Shown here: piece after piece, positions 26,920-36,508 of the stretch
How the letters are laid out: each line of letters begins with the position of its first letter
Numbering within the stretch: the stretch's first letter is position 1
Source: an uncultured Clostridium sp.
Lineage (GTDB): Bacteria > Bacillota > Clostridia > TANB77 > CAG-508
Assembly (NCBI GenBank): GCA_900552655.1
Contig: USAE01000001.1
Span: forward strand, 3,792 to 67,791
Length of the DNA: 64,000 bases
Reading direction: 5' to 3'
The notes under the pieces: model-generated
What the model saw: only the letters and a program-made list of their open reading frames with translations
What the model was told of the DNA's origin: nothing
Databases searched by the model: none
Translations under genes and position numbers: made by a program

Positions 26920-29139
26920 CTATATCATTTTTAGTTTATATTCTAATCCTGTGTTTCTTATTTTGGTATCTGCATTTTGTATCATAAATTTTACTACATT
27001 ATCATTTCCAATTAGTATTAACAATTTTTTAGCTCTTGTTAAACCTGTATATAGTAAATTTCTTGTAAGTAGCATTGCAGAAGATTGTGTTACAACTACT
27101 ATTACAACATCAAATTCGCTCCCTTGTGCTTTGTGCACTGTTATAGCATATGCATGTTCTATTTGGTCCATATCAGAAAATGCATACCATGCTTCCTTTT
27201 CATCATCAAATAATATTTTTATTTGTTTATTTATAAAATCTATTTTTACTATTTTCCCAATTTCACCATTAAATATGCCTGTTCCCGTTTCATAGTTTAA
27301 GCTAAGAGTATTTCCTTTCTCCCAATATATGTCGTAATTATTTTTAACTTGCATTACTCTATCGCCTTCTCTAAAAATTATATCTCCAACCTTTTTTTCG
27401 TTTTTCTTATCATCTGATGGATTTAATTCTTCTTGTAACTTTTTATTTAGTTCTTTTGTTCCTAAGATTCCCTTTTTAGTTGGTGATAAAATTTGAATAT
27501 TTTCGAAAAAATTATAATTGCCAAAATTCTCTAATCTTCCTTTACATAAAGAAATCAACTGTGCAAGCATTACATCTTGACTTTTTTCTTTTATATAAAA
27601 AAAGTCATCTTTTAAGTCTTTTTGTTCTTCTTTTTCTAAAAAATATTCTCCATCATTTACTCTGTGTGAATTAACAATTATTTTACTTTGTGCTGCTTGC
27701 CTAAAAATCTCATCTAAAAATATAGTCTTTATTCTTTCTGAATTTATAATATCCTTTAAAACACTACCCGGTCCAACAGATGGTAATTGGTCTGTATCTC
27801 CTACTAATATAAGTTTAGTTCCTTGGTATATTCCATTTAGCAAGTAATTCATTAGATAAATATCTACCATTGATGCTTCATCTACTATTATTACATCTGC
27901 ATCTATTGGAGCAACTTCATAATTCATAATTGTAAATTCATTTTCTTTTTCTATTTTTCCTATTTCTAGCAATCTATGTAATGTTTTTGATTCTTCACCT
28001 GTCATTTCTGTCATTCTTTTTGCAGCTCGTCCAGTTGGTGCACATAACACAACTTTTTTACCATGAGCTTTATAAATTTCTATTACATTTTTTATAATAG
28101 TAGTTTTTCCTGTTCCTGGACCTCCTGTTATTATTACAACATTATTAGAATTTACAGCTTGTATCGCTTCTTTCTGTTTAGAAGATAATTTTATATTCCC
28201 TACTTTTTCTATCTTTTCTAATTCTTCGTTAAAACCTGATATTTTTTTTATATTTTTTGCAGAATCTAATACTATTAACTTACTTGCAATATTTGCTTCT
28301 GCTTCATATAATTCTTTACTATAAACCCAATTTTCTTCTTCTCTTTTTTCTATAACAATTTCTTCCTTTACATTTAAATCTATTAAACAATGTTCTATAT
28401 CATCATATTCTACTTTTAAAAGATCTTTAACATATTTTATTAGGTTTTCTTCAAGTGTACAACAATGTCCATTATATGTAATTTTTAATAAGCTATATTT
28501 TATTCCACATTTAATTCTTTTGTAATTATTTATATCAAATCCATTTTCTAAAGCATATTTGTCTAATTTAGTAAAATCTACTCCTTTTACTAAATCTATT
28601 AAAATATATGGATTTTCTTCTATTTCATCTATTGTTTGTGGTCCTAATTTTTTGTATATATTTTTAGCATTGGCAGGGCTTATTCCAAAATTATCTAAAA
28701 AACCAACAATTTGCCAAAGCTCCCAGTTTTCTACAAAACATTGAGCCATTTCTATTGCTTTTTCCTTAGTTATACCCTTTATTTGTGTTAATTTTTCTGG
28801 TTCGAATTTGAATACATTTATTGTATCTTCTCCAAATAATTTTACTATTTTTTTTGCTGTTGCTGGTCCAATACCTTTAATTGTACCATTTGATAAGTAT
28901 TTTTCTAATGATTCTAATGTTTTTGGCATTATTTTTCCGAATGTTTCTACTTTAAATTGCATACCATATTCTTTGTGTGTAACAAAATTACCAATTACTT
29001 TTATGTAATCTCCCTCTACTAAAAATGGCATATATCCTACTATTGTAATTGTATCTTCTTCTGTTTCCAATATTCCTATTAAATAACTATTAACTTCATT
29101 TTGATATATTATTTCTGTTAGCTGTCCTGTAAGTTCCAC
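26920..29139 (-). CDS. recD2: RecD2-type superfamily 1B DNA helicase
   Basis: 739 residues. An OB-like N-terminus and helix-hairpin-helix repeats (GTIKGIGPATAKKIVKLFG) precede the helicase core, which has Walker A GGPGTGKTTIIKNV, Walker B VIIVDEASMVD, motif III LVGDTDQLPSVGPG, and the final SF1 motif YAITVHKAQGSEFD. RecD2 enzymes act outside RecBCD in repair of damaged or mispaired DNA. The start is a GTG at 29139, with AGAGG upstream; an overlapping ATG one base earlier is in another frame. Confidence 0.93.
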   Translation of the reverse strand: MELTGQLTEIIYQNEVNSYLIGILETEEDTITIVGYMPFLVEGDYIKVIGNFVTHKEYGMQFKVETFGKIMPKTLESLEKYLSNGTIKGIGPATAKKIVKLFGEDTINVFKFEPEKLTQIKGITKEKAIEMAQCFVENWELWQIVGFLDNFGISPANAKNIYKKLGPQTIDEIEENPYILIDLVKGVDFTKLDKYALENGFDINNYKRIKCGIKYSLLKITYNGHCCTLEENLIKYVKDLLKVEYDDIEHCLIDLNVKEEIVIEKREEENWVYSKELYEAEANIASKLIVLDSAKNIKKISGFNEELEKIEKVGNIKLSSKQKEAIQAVNSNNVVIITGGPGTGKTTIIKNVIEIYKAHGKKVVLCAPTGRAAKRMTEMTGEESKTLHRLLEIGKIEKENEFTIMNYEVAPIDADVIIVDEASMVDIYLMNYLLNGIYQGTKLILVGDTDQLPSVGPGSVLKDIINSERIKTIFLDEIFRQAAQSKIIVNSHRVNDGEYFLEKEEQKDLKDDFFYIKEKSQDVMLAQLISLCKGRLENFGNYNFFENIQILSPTKKGILGTKELNKKLQEELNPSDDKKNEKKVGDIIFREGDRVMQVKNNYDIYWEKGNTLSLNYETGTGIFNGEIGKIVKIDFINKQIKILFDDEKEAWYAFSDMDQIEHAYAITVHKAQGSEFDVVIVVVTQSSAMLLTRNLLYTGLTRAKKLLILIGNDNVVKFMIQNADTKIRNTGLEYKLKMI

Positions 29140-29215
29140 ATTTTACCTCTTTTCTATAGTTTTATTAAAACTAATAATGTAGCAATTTTATCACATTAGT
29201 AAAATATTAACAAAT

Positions 29216-29566
29216 TTATTTTGAAATTTCGTCCATTATTTCTTTACATTCGTTCCAATCTGAAGCTTTTATAAAATTATAGTCTTTAGATAATTTTGAA
29301 ATTATTTTATATGTATCATCATTAGAGTCTAAGTCTACCATTATTATTCCTTTACTTAATTCTTCTTTGCCATATAATAATTTACAAATTATATTTCTTG
29401 TAAAACATTCTATCTTTTCTTCTTGATTTTTCGCTGCTATTATTACATATATTCCATCTTGTTTAAATTTCGTACAAGAAAAATAATATCTTATTACTTT
29501 TGCAATCTCTATTAAACCATATAAAGCAAGCGTCCATAATATTGCATTTATTATAAATTCCTGCAT
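29216..29566 (-). CDS. Hypothetical protein with N-terminal membrane segment, GT2-remnant-like
   Basis: 116 residues. An N-terminal hydrophobic segment (residues 5-28) is followed by YVIIAAKNQEEKIECFTRN and GIIMVDLDSNDDTYKIISK. The spacing of these two stretches resembles the start of a membrane-anchored GT-A domain, but the DxD part and the rest of the fold are missing. I do not recognise a family; such short proteins occur in clostridial genomes. It has a good AAGGTGAT upstream of the ATG. It is likely a real gene of unknown role. Confidence 0.65.
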   Translation of the reverse strand: MQEFIINAILWTLALYGLIEIAKVIRYYFSCTKFKQDGIYVIIAAKNQEEKIECFTRNIICKLLYGKEELSKGIIMVDLDSNDDTYKIISKLSKDYNFIKASDWNECKEIMDEISK

Positions 29567-29619
29567 AATATCACCTTCTTATATATTATATGATTTTTTT
29601 ATGTAATTGTGCTAATCTA

Positions 29620-29726
29620 AAAAGCGTACCTAAGCTTTTCTAGCAAATGTAAATTCTAAGAAAATCTAAGGTACGCCATAATTATCTAGTACAGAAATTT
29701 ATCCTACCAGGATAAATTTCTTACTA
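29620..29726 (+). repeat. Two-hairpin structured repeat, copy A
   Basis: The left stem pairs GCGTACCT with AGGTACGC across an inner TTTTCT/AGAAAA pairing. The right stem pairs AGTACAGAAATTTATCCT with AGGATAAATTTCTTACT around ACC. Copies B (55048) and C (57818) align along the full length, with changes on one side matched on the other. It lies between the mreB terminator and the hypothetical gene. Confidence 0.85.
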
Positions 29727-29734
29727 TCTAAAAA

Positions 29735-29760
29735 AGCACTCTGCTAAAAAACAAAGTGCT
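29735..29760 (-). terminator. mreB terminator
   Basis: On the minus strand AGCACTTTG and AGAGTGCT pair, followed by TTTTTTAG. It is about 50 bp past the mreB stop. Confidence 0.75.
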
Positions 29761-29811
29761 ACTATATATAAATGAAGAGGGCTATTCTTCTAAATTATAT
29801 TTCTAGTTTTA

Positions 29812-30816
29812 TTATTTTCTTGTTTTACCATCTAGAGCATCAAGATTATCTAATGCTTTACCTGTTCCTAATGCTACACAAGAAATAGCATCTTCAGCTA
29901 TCATTACATTTATTCCTGTCTTTTCTTGTAATAGTTTGTCTAGTCCATCTACTAAACAACCTCCACCTGTCATATATATACCTCTATCGCTTATATCTGC
30001 TGCAAGCTCTGGTGGTGTTTTTTCTAGTACTGAATGTACTGCATCTACTATCATCATTGCTGGTTCTATTAAAGCTTCTAGCATTTCGCTAGAATATACT
30101 GTAATTGTTTTTGGCAAACCTGTTGATAAATCTCTACCTCTTATATCCATCTCTACATCTTGTATTTTTGGATATACACATCCTATATTTATTTTTAAGT
30201 CTTCTGCTGTTCTTTCGCCTATCATTATATTATGTTTTCTTTTTATATATCTTACTATTGCTTCATCTAGTTTATCTCCTGCTATTTTTAAAGATGTACT
30301 TACAACTGATCCACCTAAAGAAATTACAGCAACATCTGTTGTTCCTCCACCAATGTCTACAATCATATTACCATATGGCTTAGATATGTCTATTCCTGCA
30401 CCAATTGCTGCTGCTATTGGTTCTTCTATTAAATACACTTTACGAGCTCCTGCTTGTGATGCTGCATCTATTACTGCTCTTTTTTCTACTTCAGTTACTT
30501 GAGAAGGTATACATATCATAATTCTTGGTGCAAATATAAATTTTCCACACACTTTATTTATAAAATATTTTAACATTTTTTCTGTTACTGTGTAATCTGA
30601 TATTACTCCATCTCTTAATGGTCTAGTGGCCACGATATTCCCTGGAGTTCTTCCTAACATTCTTCTCGCTTCTTGACCCACAGCAAGAACATCTCCAGAA
30701 ATTTTATCTACAGCAACAACTGCAGGCTCTCTTAAAACTATACCTTTGCCTTTTACATATGCAATTACTGTAGCTGTACCTAAATCTATTCCTATATCTT
30801 GACCAAAACCAAACAT
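29812..30816 (-). CDS. mreB: Rod-shape determining actin-like protein MreB
   Basis: 334 residues of the actin/Hsp70 ATPase fold. GIDLGTATVIAYVKGKGI is the phosphate 1 motif, VDIGGGTTDVAVISLGG phosphate 2, and MTGGGCLVDGLDKLLQ the adenosine-binding motif. MreB filaments under the membrane guide lateral wall synthesis, indicating a rod-shaped cell. No mreC/mreD lies downstream; instead a terminator follows at once, so this is a stand-alone copy, possibly the Mbl-type paralogue often encoded away from mreCD. Confidence 0.92.
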   Translation of the reverse strand: MFGFGQDIGIDLGTATVIAYVKGKGIVLREPAVVAVDKISGDVLAVGQEARRMLGRTPGNIVATRPLRDGVISDYTVTEKMLKYFINKVCGKFIFAPRIMICIPSQVTEVEKRAVIDAASQAGARKVYLIEEPIAAAIGAGIDISKPYGNMIVDIGGGTTDVAVISLGGSVVSTSLKIAGDKLDEAIVRYIKRKHNIMIGERTAEDLKINIGCVYPKIQDVEMDIRGRDLSTGLPKTITVYSSEMLEALIEPAMMIVDAVHSVLEKTPPELAADISDRGIYMTGGGCLVDGLDKLLQEKTGINVMIAEDAISCVALGTGKALDNLDALDGKTRK

Positions 30817-30880
30817 TAATATTCTCCTTTTCTTTTATTATTACAAGTCTGTTACGATTATATTACAAAAGATTAAAAAT

Positions 30881-30921
30881 AGCAATAAAAATATTTATAT
30901 ATTTTAAATATTTTTATTGCT
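30881..30921. terminator. AT-rich hairpin between mreB and the FxLYD-like gene
   Basis: AGCAATAAAAATATTTA and TAAATATTTTTATTGCT pair perfectly over 17 bp. On the minus strand it lies about 125 bp past the stop of the gene at 31046 and in front of mreB, so it probably ends the upstream unit. Confidence 0.7.
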
Positions 30922-31045
30922 TAAATTATATTACAATTTTATTTGTAAAATTTCAAGTACTTTTCATATGTTTAACATATTTGTTTAAGGATAAATGTGT
31001 TTTTATTTTATATCGTTGCATTTTACTTTTTACTTAATTAATTAT

Positions 31046-31558
31046 TTAAAAAGGAAATATTCCAAATAAATATCCCACTGGCATATAATAAATTACAATT
31101 AATCCTCCTACTACAAGAGCTAATTTTTCTGTTTGTGTAAGCTCTATATCCATTGGATTTAGTAAATAATCTGGTGCTGTATCAGACATAGAAATTTCTA
31201 TTCTTTCTGTTCCCTCACATTTATATTTTATTGTAAAATATTGACTTTCATTTGGCTCTAATTTAAATATTTTTGCATAACCAGTATTTATATTATTTTC
31301 ATATTCTGAGTAACAATCTAGCTTTATATATTTATTTTCTATAGTGCTTCCTGTTGTATTTGTTATATTCCCATATATGTATCCATTTGCATTTGTAGCT
31401 TTAGAATCTATTATTTCTATTTTTGGATTTTCGAATAATATTCTACATTCTTTTGGTTTATACATTGATATTATTAATAATTTTGAAACTATAGAAACTA
31501 AAATAAATACTCCTACTAATGCTAATGCATATTTAATGTATGTTTTAAATTTATCCAT
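31046..31558 (-). CDS. Membrane protein with extracytoplasmic FxLYD-like domain
   Basis: 170 residues. A membrane span at residues 11-33 is followed by a beta-rich stretch, with NANGYIYGNITNTTGSTIEN and KIFKLEPNESQYFTIKYKCE, the layout of FxLYD-type domains: a residue pair promising a new strand, then a polar strand that ends in charged residues. A second hydrophobic segment (LALVVGGLIVIYYMPVGYLF) closes the protein. The role of this family is unknown; it is often found in lipoproteins and anchors of Firmicutes. No genetic partner is evident. Confidence 0.65.
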   Translation of the reverse strand: MDKFKTYIKYALALVGVFILVSIVSKLLIISMYKPKECRILFENPKIEIIDSKATNANGYIYGNITNTTGSTIENKYIKLDCYSEYENNINTGYAKIFKLEPNESQYFTIKYKCEGTERIEISMSDTAPDYLLNPMDIELTQTEKLALVVGGLIVIYYMPVGYLFGIFPF

Positions 31559-31697
31559 TTTTTGCTCCTTTTTATTTTTTCCATTATATTATATAACAGT
31601 ATACATAAATTGTAAATATAATATTATATAAATTCACCTATTATAACATATTTTTTCTAATTATGTAATTTTTTTAATCCAATTGATATAAGCAAAA

Positions 31698-31741
31698 AAA
31701 GAGTTTCTTTTTACTTTTTTACTTGTAAATTGAAACTCTTT
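31698..31741 (-). terminator. pyk terminator
   Basis: AAAGAGTTTC and GAAACTCTTT pair across a 24-base A/T-rich loop, and the minus strand continues with a T run. It directly follows the pyk stop. Confidence 0.8.
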
Positions 31742-31752
31742 TTATTTTTAGA

Positions 31753-33207
31753 TTATATTTTTAATATTCCACCAACTGTTTTATTAACAGCATATTTTGC
31801 TTTTTCTTTGCTAATTATTTGTGGACCTCCACATAAAACAGCTGTGTCTCCTTCTTCTAAATTTCCTAATTCTATTAATTTTGCAATACCTTTTTCAATT
31901 GTGTCATCTATATCTGCTCCATCTTCTACTAAAATTGGATATACATTCCATACTGGACCTAATTGGTTATATACTTTTTCTGAATCTGTTATAGCAAATA
32001 TTGGGCAAGCTGCTCCATAACCTGCTAATCTTCTTGCTGAATTTCCTGTATGTGTGTAGTCTATTATAGCATCTGCTTTAATATCTCTTGCTGTAACACA
32101 TGTTGTATATGCTGCATGTGATTCTATATCTGCTTCTGCAACATTCCAATCTTTTTTAGTAAATCTCTTCCAGTAATTTATTGTAGGCTCTACACTTTTT
32201 GCAATTTTTACCATTGCATTAACACAATCTAAAGGATAATCTCCCATAGCTGTTTCACCTGAAAGCATTATACAACCTGTACGATCATAAATAGCGTTTG
32301 CTACGTCACTTACTTCTGCTCTTGTTGGTAATGGATTGTTTGTCATGCTTTCTAACATTTGTGTAGCTGTTATTACTAATTTTCCTTCTTCGTTACATCT
32401 TTTTATAAATCTTTTTTGTACAACTGGTACTTGTTCGAATGGAACTTCTACAGCCATATCACCACGAGCTACCATTATACCATCACAAGCTGCTAAAATT
32501 TCTTCGAAGTTATCGATTCCTTCTTGGTTTTCTATTTTAGCTAAAATTTTAACGTCTTGTCCTCCGTTATCATCTAATACTTTACGCATTTCTGCTATAT
32601 CTTCTTTTGTTCTTACAAAAGATGCAGCAACATAATCAAATCCTACTCTTGCTCCATTTGATAAATCATTTATATCTTTAGGACTTAAGAATGGTATTTT
32701 TACAGAAACACCTGGTACATTTATACTTTTTCTTGAACCAGCTCCTCCATCATTTAATACTGTTCCTACGATATCTTTTCCTACTATTTCGTCTACTCTT
32801 ACTTGAATTTTACCATCATCAATTAAAATTAAGTTTCCTGGTTTTACATCTTTATATAAGTCTTTGTAAGATAAAGATGTTCCCTCTTCATCTCCTAATC
32901 TATCTTCATAGAAGAATGTATATTTTTGTCCTTCTTTTAATTGTACTTTTACATCTCTTCCTACTTTATTTAACGCTGTTCTAATTTCTGGTCCTTTTGT
33001 ATCTAACATTACAGAAACTGGTAGACCTAATTCTTTTCTTATTTCAAAAAATCTTGCTATTTTGTCTTTTTGTTCCTCATAATCTCCATGAGAAAAATTG
33101 ATTCTTGCAATAGACATTCCAGCTTTCATTAATTCATCCATTCTATTTTCTACTGCTGGTCCTATTGTACATACAATATTTGTTTTTCTTAAATTTCTTT
33201 CTTTCAA
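31753..33207 (-). CDS. pyk: Pyruvate kinase
   Basis: 484 residues, the length of forms without the extra C-terminal PEP-utiliser-like domain found in bacilli. RKTNIVCTIGPAVENRM begins the TIM barrel; ISRINFSHGD, MLDTKGPEIRT, ILAKIENQEGIDNFEEI and MVARGDMAVEVPFEQVP hold the Mg, K and PEP-binding residues; MLSGETAMGDYP follows. The catalytic Lys is in AKIENQ. It makes ATP and pyruvate from PEP and ADP in glycolysis. A clear AGGAGGT precedes the ATG. Confidence 0.95.
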   Translation of the reverse strand: MKERNLRKTNIVCTIGPAVENRMDELMKAGMSIARINFSHGDYEEQKDKIARFFEIRKELGLPVSVMLDTKGPEIRTALNKVGRDVKVQLKEGQKYTFFYEDRLGDEEGTSLSYKDLYKDVKPGNLILIDDGKIQVRVDEIVGKDIVGTVLNDGGAGSRKSINVPGVSVKIPFLSPKDINDLSNGARVGFDYVAASFVRTKEDIAEMRKVLDDNGGQDVKILAKIENQEGIDNFEEILAACDGIMVARGDMAVEVPFEQVPVVQKRFIKRCNEEGKLVITATQMLESMTNNPLPTRAEVSDVANAIYDRTGCIMLSGETAMGDYPLDCVNAMVKIAKSVEPTINYWKRFTKKDWNVAEADIESHAAYTTCVTARDIKADAIIDYTHTGNSARRLAGYGAACPIFAITDSEKVYNQLGPVWNVYPILVEDGADIDDTIEKGIAKLIELGNLEEGDTAVLCGGPQIISKEKAKYAVNKTVGGILKI

Positions 33208-33287
33208 AATAATTACCTCCTAGAATTGACACTATTTAGTATTATAGCATATATTTTTCGCCTTAACAATACATTTTTCTACATTTT

Positions 33288-34391
33288 TTAATTTTTATTT
33301 AGTGCTTCATCCATAACTTTACTTAAATACTTCATGCTGTTTAAACATTGCTCCATTGTGTTTCCTGTAGCACCTATTTCCATTATTGTTGCTGCTTTTG
33401 CTACATGTTGGTTATATCTTGAATTTCTTACCATTATTGGTTTAAACAAGCCTGGATATAGTTCATTTCCTTTTTGTACAATTTTTATAGCAAATTTTAA
33501 ATTTTGAACCCAATCTTTATGTGTAAGACCTCCTCCATCTGTTCCTATTACAAACATTATTTGTGCTACATAATCATCTCCTATTTTTACAGTAGGTGCA
33601 TATTTTCCTCCTTCTCCTACTGCATCTCTATGTAAATCTATAACAATTTGCGTATTTGGATTTGCTACTAAATCATTTTTTATGCTAGTAAGTGATCTAT
33701 TATAAGATCCACTATACGCAGGATAATCGTGATATGTTTCATTATGTAGAACATTAAATCCATAATTTGTTAGCCTATTCTTTAATTCTCTACCAGCTCT
33801 AACAACAGAAAAATTTAAATCTGTTGTTCTAAAATTACCACTTGGCGTATATTCAAAACCTGCACTTTGTGTATAACTTTCACAAGTATGTGTATGATAA
33901 ATAATAATATCTTTTTTATTTTCTAAATTTATATTTGGTGTTAACATATCTTCTGTTAATTCATATTTAGACTCATTTTTTATCTGAACTCCATTGTATT
34001 CATTTGTATATTTATTATTTATATTTCCTCCAGATATGATTTCTGTTCCTACTCCTGTTTTAGCCTCTTCTATTTTTTCTTCTTCTTTTGCTATTTTTAC
34101 TTCATTATTTTCCGGCACTTCTTTTGGTATTTCTTTTTCTTTTATATATTTACTCATTTGCAGTTCTGAAGCTAATATTTTCTCTGTATTATCCCTATCC
34201 ATACTTTTAAATTCTTTTAATGAGTTTCCATTTGCTAAGATTATTGTATCTTCTATTAAAGGTACTAATGATACTTCTTTTATTTTGTTTTTTCCTATTA
34301 CTATTATTTTAATAAGACTCATTAATAAAAATGCTATTATTCCAAAGGATATAATAGCATTTTTCGCTTTTATTACTTTTACATTCACCAT
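33288..34391 (-). CDS. spoIIP: Stage II sporulation protein P (spore peptidoglycan amidase/endopeptidase)
   Basis: 367 residues. A single N-terminal span (AIISFGIIAFLLMSLIKIIV) anchors it outside the membrane; a charged linker follows. The catalytic domain shows IIYHTHTCESYTQS, a zinc-ligand His-x-His, and VIDLHRDAVGEGGK, with a C-terminal AATIMEIGATGNTMEQ. SpoIIP works with SpoIID and SpoIIM to remodel septal wall during engulfment of the forespore. It stands alone here about 80 bp upstream of pyk. The family match and context of other spore genes are strong. Confidence 0.9.
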   Translation of the reverse strand: MVNVKVIKAKNAIISFGIIAFLLMSLIKIIVIGKNKIKEVSLVPLIEDTIILANGNSLKEFKSMDRDNTEKILASELQMSKYIKEKEIPKEVPENNEVKIAKEEEKIEEAKTGVGTEIISGGNINNKYTNEYNGVQIKNESKYELTEDMLTPNINLENKKDIIIYHTHTCESYTQSAGFEYTPSGNFRTTDLNFSVVRAGRELKNRLTNYGFNVLHNETYHDYPAYSGSYNRSLTSIKNDLVANPNTQIVIDLHRDAVGEGGKYAPTVKIGDDYVAQIMFVIGTDGGGLTHKDWVQNLKFAIKIVQKGNELYPGLFKPIMVRNSRYNQHVAKAATIMEIGATGNTMEQCLNSMKYLSKVMDEALNKN

Positions 34392-34512
34392 AAATTCTTT
34401 TCACCCTTGTATATATATAATTAATATATATTCCACTCACTTAAAAAATATGACAAATCTTACATAATATTTTATTAAATTTTTTACTACATATGAAAGC
34501 TAACAATGTGAA

Positions 34513-35838
34513 TTATTTGTTTATATTTTTAACTATTTCTTCTGCTTGCATATTAATTTCTTTTTCTTCACCAGTTTTCATGTTTTTTAATTTAATTTTA
34601 TTTAATCTAATTTCGTCATCTCCTACAACAATTACATATGGTATTTCTAATTTATCTGCATATTTAAATTTTGCTTTTAATTTTTTATTATTTAAATATA
34701 TTTCTGTATTTACTCCTAATTTTCTTATTTCTGTAGATAATTTTATTGGCTCTTCTAAGTTTTCTGTTAAAGGAATAATTAAAACATCTGAAATAGATTT
34801 CTTTTCTGCTTTAATTATATTTAATTCATTTAATTTATAAAATAATCTAGTAAGCCCAATAGAAATTCCTACTCCTGGTAAACTTTTTTCTGTGTAATAT
34901 TCTGCTAAATTTTCGTATCTACCTCCAGAGCATACACTTCCTAGCTCTCTGTAATCATTTAAAAATGTTTCATATACTGTTCCTGTATAATAATCTAATC
35001 CTCTAGCAATTGTTAAATCTACTTTAAAATTATCCTCTGGAACACCAAATAATCTTACATTTTTTACTACTGTTTTTAATTCTTCTAAACCTTTTTTATA
35101 AACATCATTATTTATTCCTAAATTTTCTAATTTTTCTATCTTTTCATTTGAAGTTCCTTCTATTTCTATAAAATCTATTATAAATTTTATTTGTTGTTCT
35201 TCTACGCCTATTTTTTGTAGTTCTTCTATTACAGCATCTTTTCCTATTTTGTCTATTTTATCTATAATTCTTAAAATTTCTGTAGAATTTTCTTTTTGGT
35301 CTATTCCTTCGAACAATCCATTTAAAATTTTTCTATTATTTATTTTAATTGTAAAATCTTCAAATCCTAATTCTCTAAAAAGATTGTAAATAACGCTTGG
35401 TATTTCTGCATCATTTATTAAGTCTAGTTCTCCATCACCTATTATGTCTATATCACATTGGTAAAATTCTCTATATCTACCCTTTTGTGCACGTTCACCT
35501 CTATATACTTTTCCTATTTGATATCTTCTAAATGGAAAACTTAAACTTCCATAATTTTTAGCCACATATTTAGCAAGTGGTACTGTTAAGTCAAACCTTA
35601 AAGCTAAATCATTTTCACCTTTTTGAACTCTATATATTTGCTTTTCTGTTTCTCCTCCTGCTTTTGCAAGTAAAACTTCTGCTGATTCAATTATTGGTGT
35701 ATCTAATGGTAAAAAACCAAATTTTTCATATATCTTTTGAATTTTCTCTTTCATCTGGTTAAACAATATTTGTTCATTTGGTAGTAATTCCATAAAACCA
35801 GATAATGTTCTTGGCTCTATTCTTTCCATATTTTTCAC
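34513..35838 (-). CDS. hisS: Histidyl-tRNA synthetase
   Basis: 441 residues, class II synthetase. Motif 2 is seen as SFPFRRYQIGKVYRGERAQK with FYQCDIDIIG following; ARGLDYYTGTVYETF is the histidine A motif and SLPGVGISIGLTRLF motif 3. The C-terminal anticodon-binding domain begins near residue 345. The frame starts MKNMERIEPRT, with an in-frame ATG at residue 4. It starts 12 bp after the metallo-hydrolase stop, in a run with rel and recJ, so it is probably part of the same operon. Confidence 0.95.
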   Translation of the reverse strand: MKNMERIEPRTLSGFMELLPNEQILFNQMKEKIQKIYEKFGFLPLDTPIIESAEVLLAKAGGETEKQIYRVQKGENDLALRFDLTVPLAKYVAKNYGSLSFPFRRYQIGKVYRGERAQKGRYREFYQCDIDIIGDGELDLINDAEIPSVIYNLFRELGFEDFTIKINNRKILNGLFEGIDQKENSTEILRIIDKIDKIGKDAVIEELQKIGVEEQQIKFIIDFIEIEGTSNEKIEKLENLGINNDVYKKGLEELKTVVKNVRLFGVPEDNFKVDLTIARGLDYYTGTVYETFLNDYRELGSVCSGGRYENLAEYYTEKSLPGVGISIGLTRLFYKLNELNIIKAEKKSISDVLIIPLTENLEEPIKLSTEIRKLGVNTEIYLNNKKLKAKFKYADKLEIPYVIVVGDDEIRLNKIKLKNMKTGEEKEINMQAEEIVKNINK

Positions 35839-35850
35839 TCCTTATTTTAT

Positions 35851-36498
35851 TTAGTCTATATTTGGTTTTGCTTCCAAATATATTGGCTTTTCATCTCCTA
35901 TTCTAGTTGGTCTACCATGGCCTGGGTATACTATTGTTTCTTCTGGCAATATTAGTAATTTCTCTATTATAGAATTCATAATATCATCAAAATTACTTGT
36001 TGGTAAATCTACTCTGCCCCATGCACCCTTAAATAAGGTATCACCTGAAAATAACATACCCTCTTTTTTACAATAAAGAGATGTTCCATCATTTGTGTGC
36101 CCTGGTGTATGGATAACTTTAAATTCTATATCTCCTACATGTAAAACATCTTCATCATCTACAATAGTATCTTCTTTTACATTTAATGGTGGTATTCCAA
36201 TATAATCTGAAAGTATAGGTGTTCCATTTTCTAGGTTTTCTCTTCCGTTTCTATGAATTAAAACTTTACCACCTTTACTATTTTTTAGTTCGTTTACTCC
36301 ATTAATATGGTCTGCATGGCAATGCGTTAAATATATGTATTTTAATTTTACGTCCAAATTTTCTAAAATTTCTACTATTTTTGGTACATTGCCAGCTGGA
36401 TCTATTACTATTGCTTCTTTCTTTTTTTCGTCTATAACAATATAACAATTAGTTTCTCCTACAAACTTCATTTGTACTTTTATTCTTTTTAGTATCAT
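35851..36498 (-). CDS. Metallo-beta-lactamase fold hydrolase, glyoxalase II-like
   Basis: 215 residues. YLTHCHADHINGVNEL is the HxHxDH zinc motif; VIHTPGHTNDGTSLY and MLFSGDTLFKGAWGRVDLP supply further ligands; VYPGHGRPTRIGDE gives the last His. It probably hydrolyses a thioester such as S-lactoylglutathione or a related small-molecule thioester, although glutathione use is not proved in this organism. It lies between rel and hisS in one unit, as in many Clostridia. Confidence 0.9.
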   Translation of the reverse strand: MILKRIKVQMKFVGETNCYIVIDEKKKEAIVIDPAGNVPKIVEILENLDVKLKYIYLTHCHADHINGVNELKNSKGGKVLIHRNGRENLENGTPILSDYIGIPPLNVKEDTIVDDEDVLHVGDIEFKVIHTPGHTNDGTSLYCKKEGMLFSGDTLFKGAWGRVDLPTSNFDDIMNSIIEKLLILPEETIVYPGHGRPTRIGDEKPIYLEAKPNID

Positions 36499-36508
36499 AA
36501 AAACTCCT